Below are positions 1 through 10,300 of a DNA stretch of 64,000 nucleotides, piece after piece. The notes under the pieces were generated by a model. The model was not told the origin of the DNA, ran no database searches, and worked only from the letters and a program-made list of their open reading frames with translations. Within the stretch, counting starts at the first letter, position 1. Each line of letters opens with the position of its first letter. This DNA is from Sulfurimicrobium sp. (lineage in GTDB: Bacteria; Pseudomonadota; Gammaproteobacteria; Burkholderiales; Sulfuricellaceae), in assembly GCA_030652035.1 (NCBI GenBank), contig JAUSBJ010000039.1, positions 24,874 through 88,873 of the forward strand. Direction: 5' to 3'. The position numbers were made by a program, and so were the translations under genes.

Positions 1-830
1 ATGCCGCCCACATCCAGGTTATGCACCAACGACCCCAGCTTCGCCAACGCAGGGTCAGCCTCCAGGCTGAAGCTTGCCAGCAGCACCTCGAACGACACCC
101 AATGGCCGACATGGGTAAATTCCGCGCCATCAAAATCGAAACCCAAAGCCTCCGGCGGACAATCCTCCGGTTTTTCCAGCCACAGGAAACGGGCATCACG
201 ATCTATGAAACGTCGGATCAGCCAAGCGCTGGCCATGCGATCCACCCACAGATGCTTGCGCGTGGCCCATACGCGCTGCTGGTATTCAGCCACTTCGCGC
301 CGCTTCACCTCGCCACCTCCAGCTTGCGGCTCATCCGCGGCAAGACTGGCAAAAAAGGCCGCCTCCGCCTGCGCCAGCATGGCGTCGGCTTCCACCTTGC
401 CGCTACTCGAAAAATAATCCAGCGTCACCAGCGCCTCGAAATCCCGCGATAAAGCCTTAAGTTGACGCCGCCCGGCTGTCGCATCCAGCGTCCCGAGGGT
501 GGCAATGAATTCGTTTATGCGCTCCATCAGTTTGTGATAGTCGTCACTGCGATCGAACAAGCCCTGAAAATCGGTCTTTTCTTCTACAGAGGGATTGGCC
601 ACATTCAACAGGTAAGCATTACCCCCGCCCTGTTTTATCTCTTCCGCATGCATGCGTAGCGCCTGACGCAATCCACGCCCGGCAGGCAGCAAGTAAACAC
701 CATCGCGCAATACGGCACACCCCAGCGCCTTGGTCGCGCGCCAGATGCGCATGCGCAAGGTTGCATTGGAAGCAGGCAGGCTGACCACAAGAACCAGCCA
801 TTTGTCTGTGCTATAAGAAGAAGGCCTCAA
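1..830 (-). CDS. chrB: Chromate resistance protein ChrB (3' end beyond the window)
   Basis: ChrB proteins accompany chromate efflux and act as chromate-responsive regulators or accessory resistance proteins. Reading the minus strand by hand gives an open frame from about 830 to the left edge. Near the N-terminus it reads KWLVLVVSLPASNATLRMRIW, shown here as KWLVLVVSL and RMRIW. The ChrB C-terminal domain signature RMASAWLIRRFIDRD lies around 190-240, followed by FTHVG and LVHNLDVGG at the edge. No ATG lies in frame near the start. TTG at 830 is the best guess and a TTG slightly upstream is possible, so the true start is uncertain. About 276 codons are visible of a usual length near 300-320. 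The gene is divergent from the SulP gene at 1021 rather than beside chrA, so its role here is unproven. Confidence 0.8.
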   Translation of the reverse strand, partial: MRPSSYSTDKWLVLVVSLPASNATLRMRIWRATKALGCAVLRDGVYLLPAGRGLRQALRMHAEEIKQGGGNAYLLNVANPSVEEKTDFQGLFDRSDDYHKLMERINEFIATLGTLDATAGRRQLKALSRDFEALVTLDYFSSSGKVEADAMLAQAEAAFFASLAADEPQAGGGEVKRREVAEYQQRVWATRKHLWVDRMASAWLIRRFIDRDARFLWLEKPEDCPPEALGFDFDGAEFTHVGHWVSFEVLLASFSLEADPALAKLGSLVHNLDVGG

Positions 831-1020
831 GATTGTCCGCCACAAAATTATTTAAATTATTGTTACACATATATGTAGCAATATGAACATATTTTAAATG
901 CGGCCTCTTTCATTAATAGCATAAACATCTGTAAAATCAGCGCCCACATAGAAAATCAGCAAATTCTAATTTTCTGACTCTGCAATTTAGTCTATTTCTT
1001 AATGCTCTTTAGGATCCATC
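831..1020. promoter_or_regulatory. AT-rich divergent intergenic region between chrB and SulP
   Basis: This 190-base stretch separates two divergently transcribed genes and is much richer in A/T than the flanking genes, so promoters for both probably lie here. No convincing -35/-10 pair or operator was recognised. On the + strand AGGA at 1011-1014 sits six bases before the TTG start at 1021 and is a plausible ribosome binding site. Confidence 0.4.
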
Positions 1021-2811
1021 TTGGAAAATTGCCCCTCCTGTAAACTCTGGCTCTTCCGCGTCCTCCCTTTCCTGCGCTGGTGGCCGATGGTCAACAAGGC
1101 CTCCAACAAGGCCGATCTGATCTCCGGCATTACAGGGGCCATGATCGTTTTGCCACAAGGCGTAGCTTTCGCAACCATCGCGGGCATGCCGCCCGAATAC
1201 GGCCTTTACGCCGCCATGGTGCCGGCGATCATCGCCGCCCTGTTCGGTTCGAGCTGGCACCTGGTTTCCGGACCCACCACTGCGATTTCGATTGCAGTGT
1301 TTGCCGCCATGAGTCCACTGGCCGAACCGGGTTCTCCCCAATTCGTCAGCATGGTGTTGACCCTGACCTTTCTCACCGGGCTGTTCCAGCTGATTCTGGG
1401 GCTGGCGCGCATGGGCGTGCTGGTCAACTTCATTTCGCACACCGTGGTGATCGGCTTTACAGCAGGTGCGGCAATGCTGATTGCCGCGAGCCAGGTCAAG
1501 AGCTTTTTTGGCATTGCAATCGAGCGCGGCGCACACTTCCATATCGTGATCGAACAGTTGATTCTGCAGATCGGCCACCTCAATCCCTACGTCACGACAG
1601 TCGGCGCCATCACGCTGGCGACAGGCATTCTGGCCAGAAAATTCATCCCCAAATTCCCCTACATGATCGTCGCGATGGTGGTTGGCAGTATCGTGGCTTA
1701 TCTGATCAACCTGGAATTCGGCGTGGAGGTCACCAAGATCAAGACGGTAGGCGCACTGCCCGCCCATCTGCCACCGCTGTCCCTGCCCGACCTTTCCTAC
1801 TCCACCATCCATAAGGTGCTGTTCCCGGCGCTGGTTGTCACCATGCTGGCCCTGACCGAGGCGGTTTCCATTTCCCGTGCCATCGCCACCAAATCGGAAC
1901 AGCGCATTGACGGCAATCAGGAATTCATTGGCCAGGGGCTGGCCAACGTAGTCGGCAGCTTTTTTTCCGGCTACGCCTCCTGCGGTTCATTCAACCGTAG
2001 TGGCGTCAACTACGCCTCCGGTGCGCAAACGCCGCTGGCAACCGTTTATGCCTCGATTTTCCTGGTACTGATCCTGCTGCTGGTCGCGCCACTCGCCTCC
2101 TACCTGCCGAATGCTGCCATGGCAGGCATCCTGTTCCTGGTGGCCTGGAGCCTGATCGACTTCCACCACATCGCCTCCATCGGCAAGACCAGCAAGGCTG
2201 AAACCGTGGTGCTGTGGGTTACCCTGATCGGCACCCTGATCGACCTCGAGAAGGGCATTTTCTTTGGCATCCTGCTCTCGCTTACGCTCTACCTGTACCG
2301 CGTGTCCCGCCCTGCGATTGACCCGGTAGTGCCTGCCAAGGAAGAAGGCGCCTATCACTTCGTGGATGCCCACGGCTATCACGAATGCCCCCAGTTCCGC
2401 ATCGTGCGCATCAACGGCGCCGTCTTCTTCGGCGCGGTTGACTACGTGCAGAGCGGCCTGACCCAGATCGATGAAGCCAACCCGGATCAGAAAACCGTCA
2501 TGATCGTGGCCAGCGGCATCAATTTCGTCGATGTGGCCGGGGCGGAAATGCTGGCCCAGGAAGCCAGGAGAAGAAGAAAGATGGGCGGCGGCCTGTATTT
2601 TTACCGCTGCAAGGATTCCATCTATAAATTCCTGCGCAAATCCGACAAACTCGACGACATCGGCGAGGGCGGCTTCTTTCCCGCCATGTCGAACTGGATT
2701 CACCCGATCTACGACACGCTCAATCCTGAAATCTGCCGCACCTGCAAATACCGCATTTTCAGCGAATGCCAGAAGCGTCTGCCGGGCGGCGAACTGAGAG
2801 CAGAACAATGA
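1021..2811 (+). CDS. SulP-family anion/bicarbonate transporter with STAS domain
   Basis: This 596-residue SulP/SLC26-type permease probably imports an anion across the inner membrane; the neighbouring carbonic anhydrase points to bicarbonate rather than sulfate. The N-terminal about 430 residues hold the hydrophobic helices, including the family signature PPEYGLYAAMVPAI near residue 60 and the conserved NRSGVN-type segment near residue 325. A STAS domain occupies about 455-560. Cysteines occur at both ends: CPSC near residue 4 and CxxC..C near 572-583, which is uncommon. The start is TTG with AGGA six bases upstream; the next in-frame ATG would cut into the conserved N-terminus. Its stop overlaps the start of the carbonic anhydrase by four bases, implying translational coupling. 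Sulfate transport cannot be excluded. Confidence 0.85.
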   Translation: MENCPSCKLWLFRVLPFLRWWPMVNKASNKADLISGITGAMIVLPQGVAFATIAGMPPEYGLYAAMVPAIIAALFGSSWHLVSGPTTAISIAVFAAMSPLAEPGSPQFVSMVLTLTFLTGLFQLILGLARMGVLVNFISHTVVIGFTAGAAMLIAASQVKSFFGIAIERGAHFHIVIEQLILQIGHLNPYVTTVGAITLATGILARKFIPKFPYMIVAMVVGSIVAYLINLEFGVEVTKIKTVGALPAHLPPLSLPDLSYSTIHKVLFPALVVTMLALTEAVSISRAIATKSEQRIDGNQEFIGQGLANVVGSFFSGYASCGSFNRSGVNYASGAQTPLATVYASIFLVLILLLVAPLASYLPNAAMAGILFLVAWSLIDFHHIASIGKTSKAETVVLWVTLIGTLIDLEKGIFFGILLSLTLYLYRVSRPAIDPVVPAKEEGAYHFVDAHGYHECPQFRIVRINGAVFFGAVDYVQSGLTQIDEANPDQKTVMIVASGINFVDVAGAEMLAQEARRRRKMGGGLYFYRCKDSIYKFLRKSDKLDDIGEGGFFPAMSNWIHPIYDTLNPEICRTCKYRIFSECQKRLPGGELRAEQ

Positions 2812-3368
2812 TCCGAAAAAACCCCAGCGGCGATTTACCCTCCATCCACGAATCGGCTTATGTGGACAACACCGCGATTCTCTGCGGCAAGATCATTGTC
2901 GAGGAAAACGTCTTCATCGGCCCCTACGCAGTCATTCGCGCCGATGAAGTCAACGAACAGGGTGAAATGGACCCGATCATCATCGGCGCCAACTCCAATA
3001 TTCAGGATGGCGTAGTCATTCATTCCAAGGCAGGCGGCCTGGTAAAGATCGGCAAAAACACCTCCATTGCCCATCGTTCCATCGTGCATGGGCCATGCGT
3101 CGTGGGAGAAAACGTATTCATTGGATTCAATTCGGTGCTATTCGACTGCGTGATTGGAAACGGTTCAGTGGTTCGGCACAATTCAGTGATTGAACACTGC
3201 GAAGTGCCCGAAAGTTTTTACATCCCATCCACCACGAACATTCATTCCAACCAGGAACTTGGCAATATCTCTCAAGTATCGGCACAGGCCAGCGAATTTT
3301 CCGAGTCCGTGCTGAAGGCCAACCTCGAACTGGTGAAAGGATACAAAAAACTTCAGAACGAGTTCTGA
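2808..3368 (+). CDS. Gamma-class carbonic anhydrase (CamH-like)
   Basis: This 186-residue left-handed beta-helix protein should interconvert CO2 and bicarbonate in the cytoplasm. Hexapeptide repeats run through about residues 15-150. The catalytic set of gamma enzymes is visible: R44 and D46 in VIRAD, Q66 in NIQD, and zinc ligands H72, H89 and H94 with the expected five-residue gap between the last two. There is a short insertion after D46, and a helical tail from about 160. The ATG overlaps the TGA of the upstream SulP gene, so the two proteins are made together. This placement links transport and hydration of inorganic carbon. The start at 2808 is preferred over an in-frame ATG at 2766 lying inside the SulP gene. 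Confidence 0.85.
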   Translation: MIRKNPSGDLPSIHESAYVDNTAILCGKIIVEENVFIGPYAVIRADEVNEQGEMDPIIIGANSNIQDGVVIHSKAGGLVKIGKNTSIAHRSIVHGPCVVGENVFIGFNSVLFDCVIGNGSVVRHNSVIEHCEVPESFYIPSTTNIHSNQELGNISQVSAQASEFSESVLKANLELVKGYKKLQNEF

Positions 3369-3600
3369 CCGCTGCAATGCACTTGATTAAGCCTGCAAGC
3401 CTCCGTTGAACAGAGACGGAGGGTGCGGCTGTTACTGTGGTACCGCGCAAAACTGAACACATTTCAGGACAAATGTCTCCATAAAGTGTTTCTATCACCC
3501 GACTTGATTTACGCTGTTATGATTTGAATAATTAATAACCATAATAATAAGTGGGCTTCGTCCCAAACACTCAGCTTACTGTTTCAATCAGGGAATCCTT
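3369..3600. promoter_or_regulatory. Intergenic region upstream of second SulP gene
   Basis: A 7-bp stem (CCTCCGT/ACGGAGG) lies at 3400-3422 but no T-run follows, so it is a weak terminator candidate. From about 3510 to 3560 the DNA is strongly AT-rich, suggesting a separate promoter for the gene at 3601. AGGGAA near 3591 is a reasonable ribosome binding site. No coding sequence is supported here. Confidence 0.4.
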
Positions 3601-5718
3601 ATGCATCAGCTAGCTCGATTGCTTCCATTCCTGCGCTGGTTTCCGCTGCGCGGTGGAAATGTCAAAGCCGATTTGATCGCCGGCATCACGGTAGCACTGG
3701 TTCTGATTCCCCAATCCATGGCCTACGCCCAGCTCGCCGGGCTGCCTGCCTATTACGGTCTCTATGCCGCCTTCCTGCCCGGCATCATTGCCGCCCTGTG
3801 GGGTTCTTCGGCACAGCTCGCCACCGGGCCGGTGGCGGTGGTCTCCCTGCTAACGGCATCGGGCCTCGCCCCCCTGGCTGCCAGCGGCTCAGATCAGTTC
3901 ATCGCCCTGGCCATCCTGATGGCGCTGATGGTGGGCATCATTCAGCTTGCTCTGGGCGTGTTCAAACTCGGCGTGGTGGTGAATTTCCTTTCCCACCCGG
4001 TGGTCGCCGGTTTTACCAATGCCGCCGCCATCATCATCGGCCTGTCCCAGCTCAACAAGATTTTCGGCGTCTCCATGGGGCGCAGCGAACATTTTATCGT
4101 GGATATCTGGGGCGTCCTGCAGCAGGTAGGTGAAACCCACATCCCCACTTTGATCATGGGCGTGTCCGCCTTCGCCATCATGATGGGGCTGAAAAAATTC
4201 GCGCCGAAACTCCCCGGCGTCCTCATCGCCGTGGCGCTCACCACTATCGTGAGCTGGGCCATCGGCTTCGAGCACAACGGCACGGGCAAGATCGAAACCA
4301 TCATGAACCCGGAGATCAAGATACTGGCTACAGAGTTCTCACAGACCGAAGCCAGGATCGACGGACTTAACATGAAGATCAGCAGCCATTCTGCCGAGCT
4401 CACCCAGCATCTCAAGCTGGCCAAGGAAGGCACCCAGAAAAGTGCCGCGCTCAAATACGAAATCGAACTGCTCAAGCTCGAATTGAAAGATGCGGAAGCA
4501 GAAAATCGCAAACGGGCCCGCTCCCTGCGCAAGTTCATTTTCGCCCAGGTGCCCGGCACCGACGGCCAGCCGGCCAGGCTCTACTTAACCTCCCAGGTGC
4601 CCGCCAACGAAAAAACCGACGGCTACCGCTGGCGCATCAAGAAGGTGAGCAAAGGCGAGTTGAAGCTCCTCGGTGGCGGCGAGGTGGTGGGTGCGGTTCC
4701 GTCCGGCCTGCCCAAATTCCAGATGCCGGATTTCCACTGGGACATGATGGTCAGCCTGTTCTCCACCGCACTGGTGATTTCCCTGGTGGGCTTCATGGAA
4801 GCCATTTCCATTGCCAAGGCCATGGCCGCCAAGACCAAGGATCGCATCGACCCCAATCAGGAATTGATCGGCCAGGGTCTCGCCAACATTCTCGGTTCAT
4901 TGAGCCAGTCCTACCCGGCTTCCGGCTCCTTCTCGCGCTCGGCGGTGAACCTTAACGCCGGTGCCAGGACCGGCATGTCTTCCGTCTTTACCGGCGCCAT
5001 CGTGCTGGTCACCCTGATCTTCCTGACCCCCCTGCTCTACCATCTGCCCCAGGCCGTGCTGGCGGCAGTGATCATGATGGCGGTCATCGGCCTGGTCAAC
5101 TTCAAGGCCATCAAGCATGCCTGGCATGCCCACAAGCACGATGGCATCGCCGCCATCGTCACCTTCGTCGCCACCCTGGCTTTCGCTCCCCACCTGGACA
5201 ACGGCATCATGGTGGGCGCGGGTCTTGCCATCGTGCTTTATCTCTATCGCACCATGAGCCCCCGCGTCGCCATCCTGGGGCGCTACCACGACGGCACCCT
5301 GCGGGACGCCAAGATCAGCAATCTGCCCACCAGCGATTACATCATCGCCATCCGCTATGACGGCTCCCTCTATTTCGCCAACGTGTCCTACTTCGAGGAC
5401 ACCATCCTGGAAGCCGTTTCCAAGGCCCCCATGGCCAAGCACCTGCTGATCGTGGCAGACGGCATCAACCAGCTCGACGCATCCGGCGAGGAAGTCATCC
5501 GCCACATCGTGGAAAGGCTGCGTTCCAACGGCATCCGGGTGTGCTTCAGCGGACTGAAGAAGCAGGTCATCGACGTGATGCGCCACACCGGCCTGTTCGA
5601 CTACATCGGCCAGCCAAACATCTTCCCGGACGAAAACATGGCCCTCGACAACATCTACGCCGAAGTGCTGGCAGCCGACCCCAACGCTCAGTGCCGCCTG
5701 ATGATGAAGCGGGCTTAA
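3601..5718 (+). CDS. SulP-family transporter with coiled-coil insert and STAS domain
   Basis: This second SulP permease has 705 residues, more than 100 longer than its neighbour. The extra length is an insert at about residues 235-370, between transmembrane segments. Its first part is rich in K, E, L and A with heptad-like spacing (about 245-310) and it continues into a hydrophilic mixed region before PKFQMPDF. The membrane core is otherwise typical: PAYYGLYAAFLPGI near residue 50, ASGSFSRSAVN near 440, and a STAS domain at about 577-690. The substrate is inferred to be bicarbonate from the carbonic anhydrase and DAB neighbours. The insert could mediate oligomerisation or contact with partner subunits. 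ATG at 3601 follows an SD-like AGGGAA. Confidence 0.85.
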   Translation: MHQLARLLPFLRWFPLRGGNVKADLIAGITVALVLIPQSMAYAQLAGLPAYYGLYAAFLPGIIAALWGSSAQLATGPVAVVSLLTASGLAPLAASGSDQFIALAILMALMVGIIQLALGVFKLGVVVNFLSHPVVAGFTNAAAIIIGLSQLNKIFGVSMGRSEHFIVDIWGVLQQVGETHIPTLIMGVSAFAIMMGLKKFAPKLPGVLIAVALTTIVSWAIGFEHNGTGKIETIMNPEIKILATEFSQTEARIDGLNMKISSHSAELTQHLKLAKEGTQKSAALKYEIELLKLELKDAEAENRKRARSLRKFIFAQVPGTDGQPARLYLTSQVPANEKTDGYRWRIKKVSKGELKLLGGGEVVGAVPSGLPKFQMPDFHWDMMVSLFSTALVISLVGFMEAISIAKAMAAKTKDRIDPNQELIGQGLANILGSLSQSYPASGSFSRSAVNLNAGARTGMSSVFTGAIVLVTLIFLTPLLYHLPQAVLAAVIMMAVIGLVNFKAIKHAWHAHKHDGIAAIVTFVATLAFAPHLDNGIMVGAGLAIVLYLYRTMSPRVAILGRYHDGTLRDAKISNLPTSDYIIAIRYDGSLYFANVSYFEDTILEAVSKAPMAKHLLIVADGINQLDASGEEVIRHIVERLRSNGIRVCFSGLKKQVIDVMRHTGLFDYIGQPNIFPDENMALDNIYAEVLAADPNAQCRLMMKRA

Positions 5719-5884
5719 ATCCACGGTGCAGGGCGAGATAGCGCATCCTGACGGGGTAGGAAAATCCCCCTGGCGGATAGAAAACTCATCGCACCCGGCG
5801 CCTCTTTCCTGGCTCTCCCCCGCAAGCGGGGATGAGCGACAGAAACTCGCCATGCGAGTTTCACTTTAAACGCTAGCGCTGCCC
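5719..5884. other. Intergenic region with two hairpins
   Basis: Between the second SulP gene and the NuoM-like gene are a short GC hairpin at about 5816-5831 and a perfect 9-bp stem with a CAT loop (arms 5842-5850 and 5854-5862). The second is followed by ACTTT rather than a long T-run. They could be a weak terminator or an mRNA processing or stability element within the operon. Confidence 0.4.
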
Positions 5885-7339
5885 ATGCTGAGAATCCTGC
5901 TGCTGCTACCCATTTTCGGCGCCATTGCCGTGGCCCTGCTGCCGGGAAGCAATCTGCGCTTTATCCGCCTGGTCGCTCTTATCGTGGCGGCATCCACCCT
6001 GGCCTTCGCCTGGGAACTGGTCAGCCTGTTTGATACTTCTCTCCCCGGCGTACAGTTGTTTGAAACCCATGTCTGGAACCCCCGCGTCGGCAGCGCCTTT
6101 TCCCTGGGTGTGGACGGATTTTCCTTGCCCATGGTGCTGCTTGCCACCCTCCTGACGCTGATTGCGGTGCTGGCATCCAGTTCCATCGTCAAACGGGCCA
6201 AGGGCTACTACATCCTCATCCTGCTGCTGGAATCCGCCATGCTGGGCGTGTTCATGGCCCGGGACTGGTCCCTGTTTTATGTATTCTGGGAACTCACCCT
6301 GATCCCCCTGTTCTTCCTCATCGACCGCTGGGGCGGGCAAAACCGCAACAAGGCGGCGCTCAACTTCGTCCTTTACACCATGGGCGGCTCGGTTTTCATG
6401 CTGCTGGCGATTCTCCTGCTCTACGACGCCAACCCCAACCATAGTTTCGACATGACCGCCATGGCCCTGGGCGCCCACGGCCTGTCCCAGGAGGCCCAAG
6501 TCCTGATCTTTCTCGGCCTGCTGATCGGCTTCGGCGTCAAGATGCCGGTTTTTCCCCTCCACGGCTGGCTCCCCCTGGCACACGTGGAAGCGCCCAGCCC
6601 GGTGTCCATCCTGCTTTCCGGCATCCTCTTGAAAATGGGTTCCTACGGCCTGATCCGAGCCGTTGAAGCCCTTCCCCTGGCTGCCGTGGCCCTGCAGGGC
6701 TGGCTCGCCGCGCTGGCCCTGTTCAGCCTGATCTATGGCGGCATCCTGGCCTGGCGTCAGCGCGACCTCAAAGCCATGGTGGCCTATTCCTCCATCAGCC
6801 ACATGGGCGTGGTGCTGCTCGGCATCGCCTCCCTCAACCAGGCCGGCCTCACCGGCGCGGTGATGCAGATGGTGGCCCACGGCCTGGTAGCAGGCGCCCT
6901 GTTCCTGCTCATCGGCCTGCTCTACGAGCGCACCCACACCCGCGACATCGCCGACTACAGTTCCCTGGTCCGTGTCATGCCGCGCTTCGCCTTTTTTACC
7001 GTGCTGGCCCTGGTGGCCGCAGTGGGCTTTCCCGGCACCGCCGGTTTCATCGCCGAACTGCATGCCATGATCGGCGGCTTCGCCCGCTTCGGCGCCTGGG
7101 TGGTGCTGCTCTCCATCGGCGTCCTGATCAGCGCAGCCTATGCCTTCCGCACCGTAGGCCGCCTCTTTACCGGCCCGGTGCGCGAAGACATGCGCCTGAT
7201 CCCAGATCTGAGCCGGGCCGAATTCGCTGCCGCCAGTGTCCTCAGCGCAGGCATCCTGCTGCTGGGTGTGTTCCCCGCCCCGGCGCTGGCGCTGATGGCC
7301 GCCTCGGTCAACCGCTTGAGCCGCATTGTCGGTAGCTGA
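5885..7339 (+). CDS. NuoM/MrpD-like ion-translocating membrane subunit (PF00361)
   Basis: This 484-residue polytopic protein belongs to the antiporter-like subunits of complex I and Mrp antiporters. The acidic residue of the fifth helix (E136 in FWELTLIP) and the broken-helix lysine (K219 in GFGVKMPVFPLHGWLP) are present, so ion translocation is possible. No other complex I genes lie nearby. The next gene, five bases downstream, encodes DabA, so this protein is read as an extra membrane subunit of a DAB-type inorganic-carbon pump rather than of respiratory NDH-1. It belongs to the NuoM rather than NuoL subgroup by length and by lack of a long C-terminal lateral helix. Confidence 0.85.
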   Translation: MLRILLLLPIFGAIAVALLPGSNLRFIRLVALIVAASTLAFAWELVSLFDTSLPGVQLFETHVWNPRVGSAFSLGVDGFSLPMVLLATLLTLIAVLASSSIVKRAKGYYILILLLESAMLGVFMARDWSLFYVFWELTLIPLFFLIDRWGGQNRNKAALNFVLYTMGGSVFMLLAILLLYDANPNHSFDMTAMALGAHGLSQEAQVLIFLGLLIGFGVKMPVFPLHGWLPLAHVEAPSPVSILLSGILLKMGSYGLIRAVEALPLAAVALQGWLAALALFSLIYGGILAWRQRDLKAMVAYSSISHMGVVLLGIASLNQAGLTGAVMQMVAHGLVAGALFLLIGLLYERTHTRDIADYSSLVRVMPRFAFFTVLALVAAVGFPGTAGFIAELHAMIGGFARFGAWVVLLSIGVLISAAYAFRTVGRLFTGPVREDMRLIPDLSRAEFAAASVLSAGILLLGVFPAPALALMAASVNRLSRIVGS

Positions 7340-7343
7340 AATC

Positions 7344-10300
7344 ATGAATCACGCCCAGCCTTCCACGGACATGCGCAGCCGCCTGCGGGAGCTGGCGCAG
7401 CATTTCGAGCACATCCTGCCGGCCCAGGCGTCAATCCGGGATTTCGTCCACCACAACACCCTGCACGGATACCAGCACCTGCACTTCCCCGAGGCCCTGG
7501 AAACGGCACGCCGCCTGACTGGCGCGGAGGCCTACCTGCCCGAGGACCTGTTCCGTGAATACTACAAGATGGGGCGCATTGACCACGAAGATCTGGAAGC
7601 CGTGCTCGCCACTATTGACGGCCTGGCACTTGAAGAAGCGCTGCTTGAAACCCCACAGCGCACCCTGCTGCGCAAGGAAGTGCTGCTGATCTCCCTGATC
7701 AGCCCGTTCAAACGCCTGTCCCGCAGCCAGCTCAAATGGCAGGTGGAGGAAATGAAGGCCCTGGAACGTTTCCAGGACGACGTCGGCGCAGAGACGCGCA
7801 GCCGTTTCCTTGACGCCTCCGCCATGGAAGATCCGGACAAAGCCTTGGGCCAGTTGTGGGAAGCCTGCCTGGAAACACTCGGCCTGGAACACGAACTGCG
7901 GCACCCCGAGGAGTTGCTCGACCCCTCCCCGGAGCATGTCGCAGCCCTGGCTGCTCGCATCACCATGGAAACCGGCCAGGCAGACAATACGCCCCTGTCG
8001 ACCCGCCTGATCCGCAAGGATGCCGTACTTCTGCTCGAATCCCTGCTCGACCGGGTGGGCAAGGACTGGACCCTGCGCGGGCTGCTGCTGAGCCTGACCG
8101 GCGAAGACCTGCTGGAGGAAATGCGGCCGCTCTTGGTGCGTCATCTTTCCTCCCATCTGGACCAGGGGCTTGCGCCATGGCACAACCCCGAGCGCAGCCA
8201 GGGCTTCTACGCCGCCTGGCGGGCCAGCGCTGCCGGCGACCTCAACTGGCCGTTGCGCGACCTGCCCGAATGGACCCTGTTCGCCGAACGACTGCCAACC
8301 GATCCGGTCGATCTCATCATTCAGGAATTGCGCCTCTATGGACTGGAAGAGAGCCGCTGGGAAAGCTATCTGGAACACCTTGCCCTGGAACTGCCCGGCT
8401 GGGCCGGCATGACCCTGTGGCGCCAGACCCATCCGAATTACGCCGGACAGACCACGCCGGTGGATATCCTCGATTTCCTTGCCGTGCGTCTGGCGCTGGA
8501 GCGCCTTTACGCCCAACGCCTGTGCCGCCGCCACTGGCGCATCGAGGCCAGCCTGTCCGGCTTGCGCTGGCATTTCCGCCACCTTCCCGCCGAACTGGTG
8601 GTGCGTCACGCCCTGTACGAAGGGCGCCTCCCTGAATACCTGGTCAGTTTCGCCGAGGAACTCACCCGTGAAGCGCCCAACCGCAAGGAGAATATCCAGG
8701 ATGAAGGCTGGCAGACCATGGCCCAGCTGCTCTGGACCTGGCAGCAAACGCCTGCCGCCGACCGGCGCGCCGGCGCCAGCGTTTCCGGCTCAGCCTGGCC
8801 ACTCTTCCGCCTGTCCCAGCACCTGGCCCTGAGTGCGGCAGACATTCGCGCCCTGGGCCGTGCTGGCGTGGAACAGCTGTTGTCCGTCCTGACCCTGTTG
8901 GACACCAGCCAGCGCGGCCATCTCTGGCTTCAGGCCTATGAGCGCCACTACCGCGAACAGATTTTTGCCGCCCTCGCCGCCAATCATGGCCGTGGCGCCT
9001 GGGACAAGCGTGACGACACGCCCCAGGCCCAACTGGTGTTCTGCATGGACGACCGCGAGGAGGGCATGCGCCGCCACCTGGAGGAAATCAACCCGCGCCT
9101 GGAAACCCTGGGGGCAGCCGCCCATTTCAGCGTCTTCATCAACTGGCTCGGCCTGGATGACGATGAAATCACGGTTCTGTGCCCAGTCGTGGCAAGACCC
9201 TCCCACGAAACAAGGGAGATCCCCAGGCCGGGCAAGGAAAAATCATTTGCCGCCCACCGCCGCCGTCACTTGCTGCGCCAGAGCTTGAAAGAACGCCTGC
9301 ATCAGGGCAGCCGCAGAGGCATCCTGTCTGCCGCCGCCTTGACGGCTGCTGCCGCACCGGCTGCCGCCCTGGTCCTGCTGGGCAAGCTCATCGCACCAGG
9401 CAGGGTGGGGCGAGCAGGCAGCGCCCTGGCCCGCGCTTTCGACAAGACAGTGCCTACCAGCATCGAATTCGTCGCGCCGGCCGACAGCCCCTCCGCCTCG
9501 CCGGATGCGCCGCGACTCGGTTTCACGGATATAGAACAGGCCGACCGGGTGCAGGCTTTCCTGCGCAATATCGGCCTGACCTACGGCTTCGCTCCCCTGG
9601 TGGTGATCGTGGGACACGGCTCCAACAGCCAGAACAACCCCCATCTGTCGGCCTATGACTGCGGCGCCTGCTCGGGCCGCCACAGCGGCCCCAATGCCCG
9701 GACTTTCGCGGACATGGCGAACCGTGCCGAAGTACGCGCCATCCTGGCCGAACGGGGCCTGTCCATTCCGGATGAAACCTGGTTTCTCGGGTGCGAACAC
9801 AATACCTGCGACGACTCCATCACCTGGTACGATCTGGAAGATCTTCCCCCGCATCTGGAACAGGCGATTGCCGATTTGGATGCCGACCTTGCCGCAACCT
9901 CCCGCGCCCATGCCCAGGAGCGCTGCCGCCGCCTGGCCTCGGCGCCCCTCGGCATCAGCAAGGAGGGCGCCCTGCGCCACGTGATTGGGCGCCGCCACGA
10001 TTTTTCCCAGGCGCGGCCGGAACTCGGACACGCCACCAACGCCTGCGCCTTCATCGGCCGCCGCTCCCTGAGCCGCGGGGCCTTTTTCGACCGGCGCGCT
10101 TTCCTCATTTCCTACGATCCGACCCAGGATCCGGAAGGCCAGGTGCTGGAGGGCCTGCTCCTGGCCAACGGTCCGGTGGGCGCGGGAATCAGCCTGGAAT
10201 ATTATTTTTCCACCGTCAACAACGAACATTACGGCTGCGGCACCAAGGTCGTGCATAACGTAGCCGGACTGCTGGGCGTCATGGAAGGCACCAGTTCCGA

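Noticed and set aside
3127..3498. Minus-strand frame across the end of the carbonic anhydrase gene
   Set aside because: It is antisense to conserved codons and contains no recognisable protein features.
5906..7345. A long open frame (about 479 codons) on the minus strand opposite the NuoM-like gene
   Set aside because: It lies fully antisense to a strongly conserved membrane gene, has low-complexity G/Q/H-rich translation and no family features; it is a by-product of high-GC codon use.
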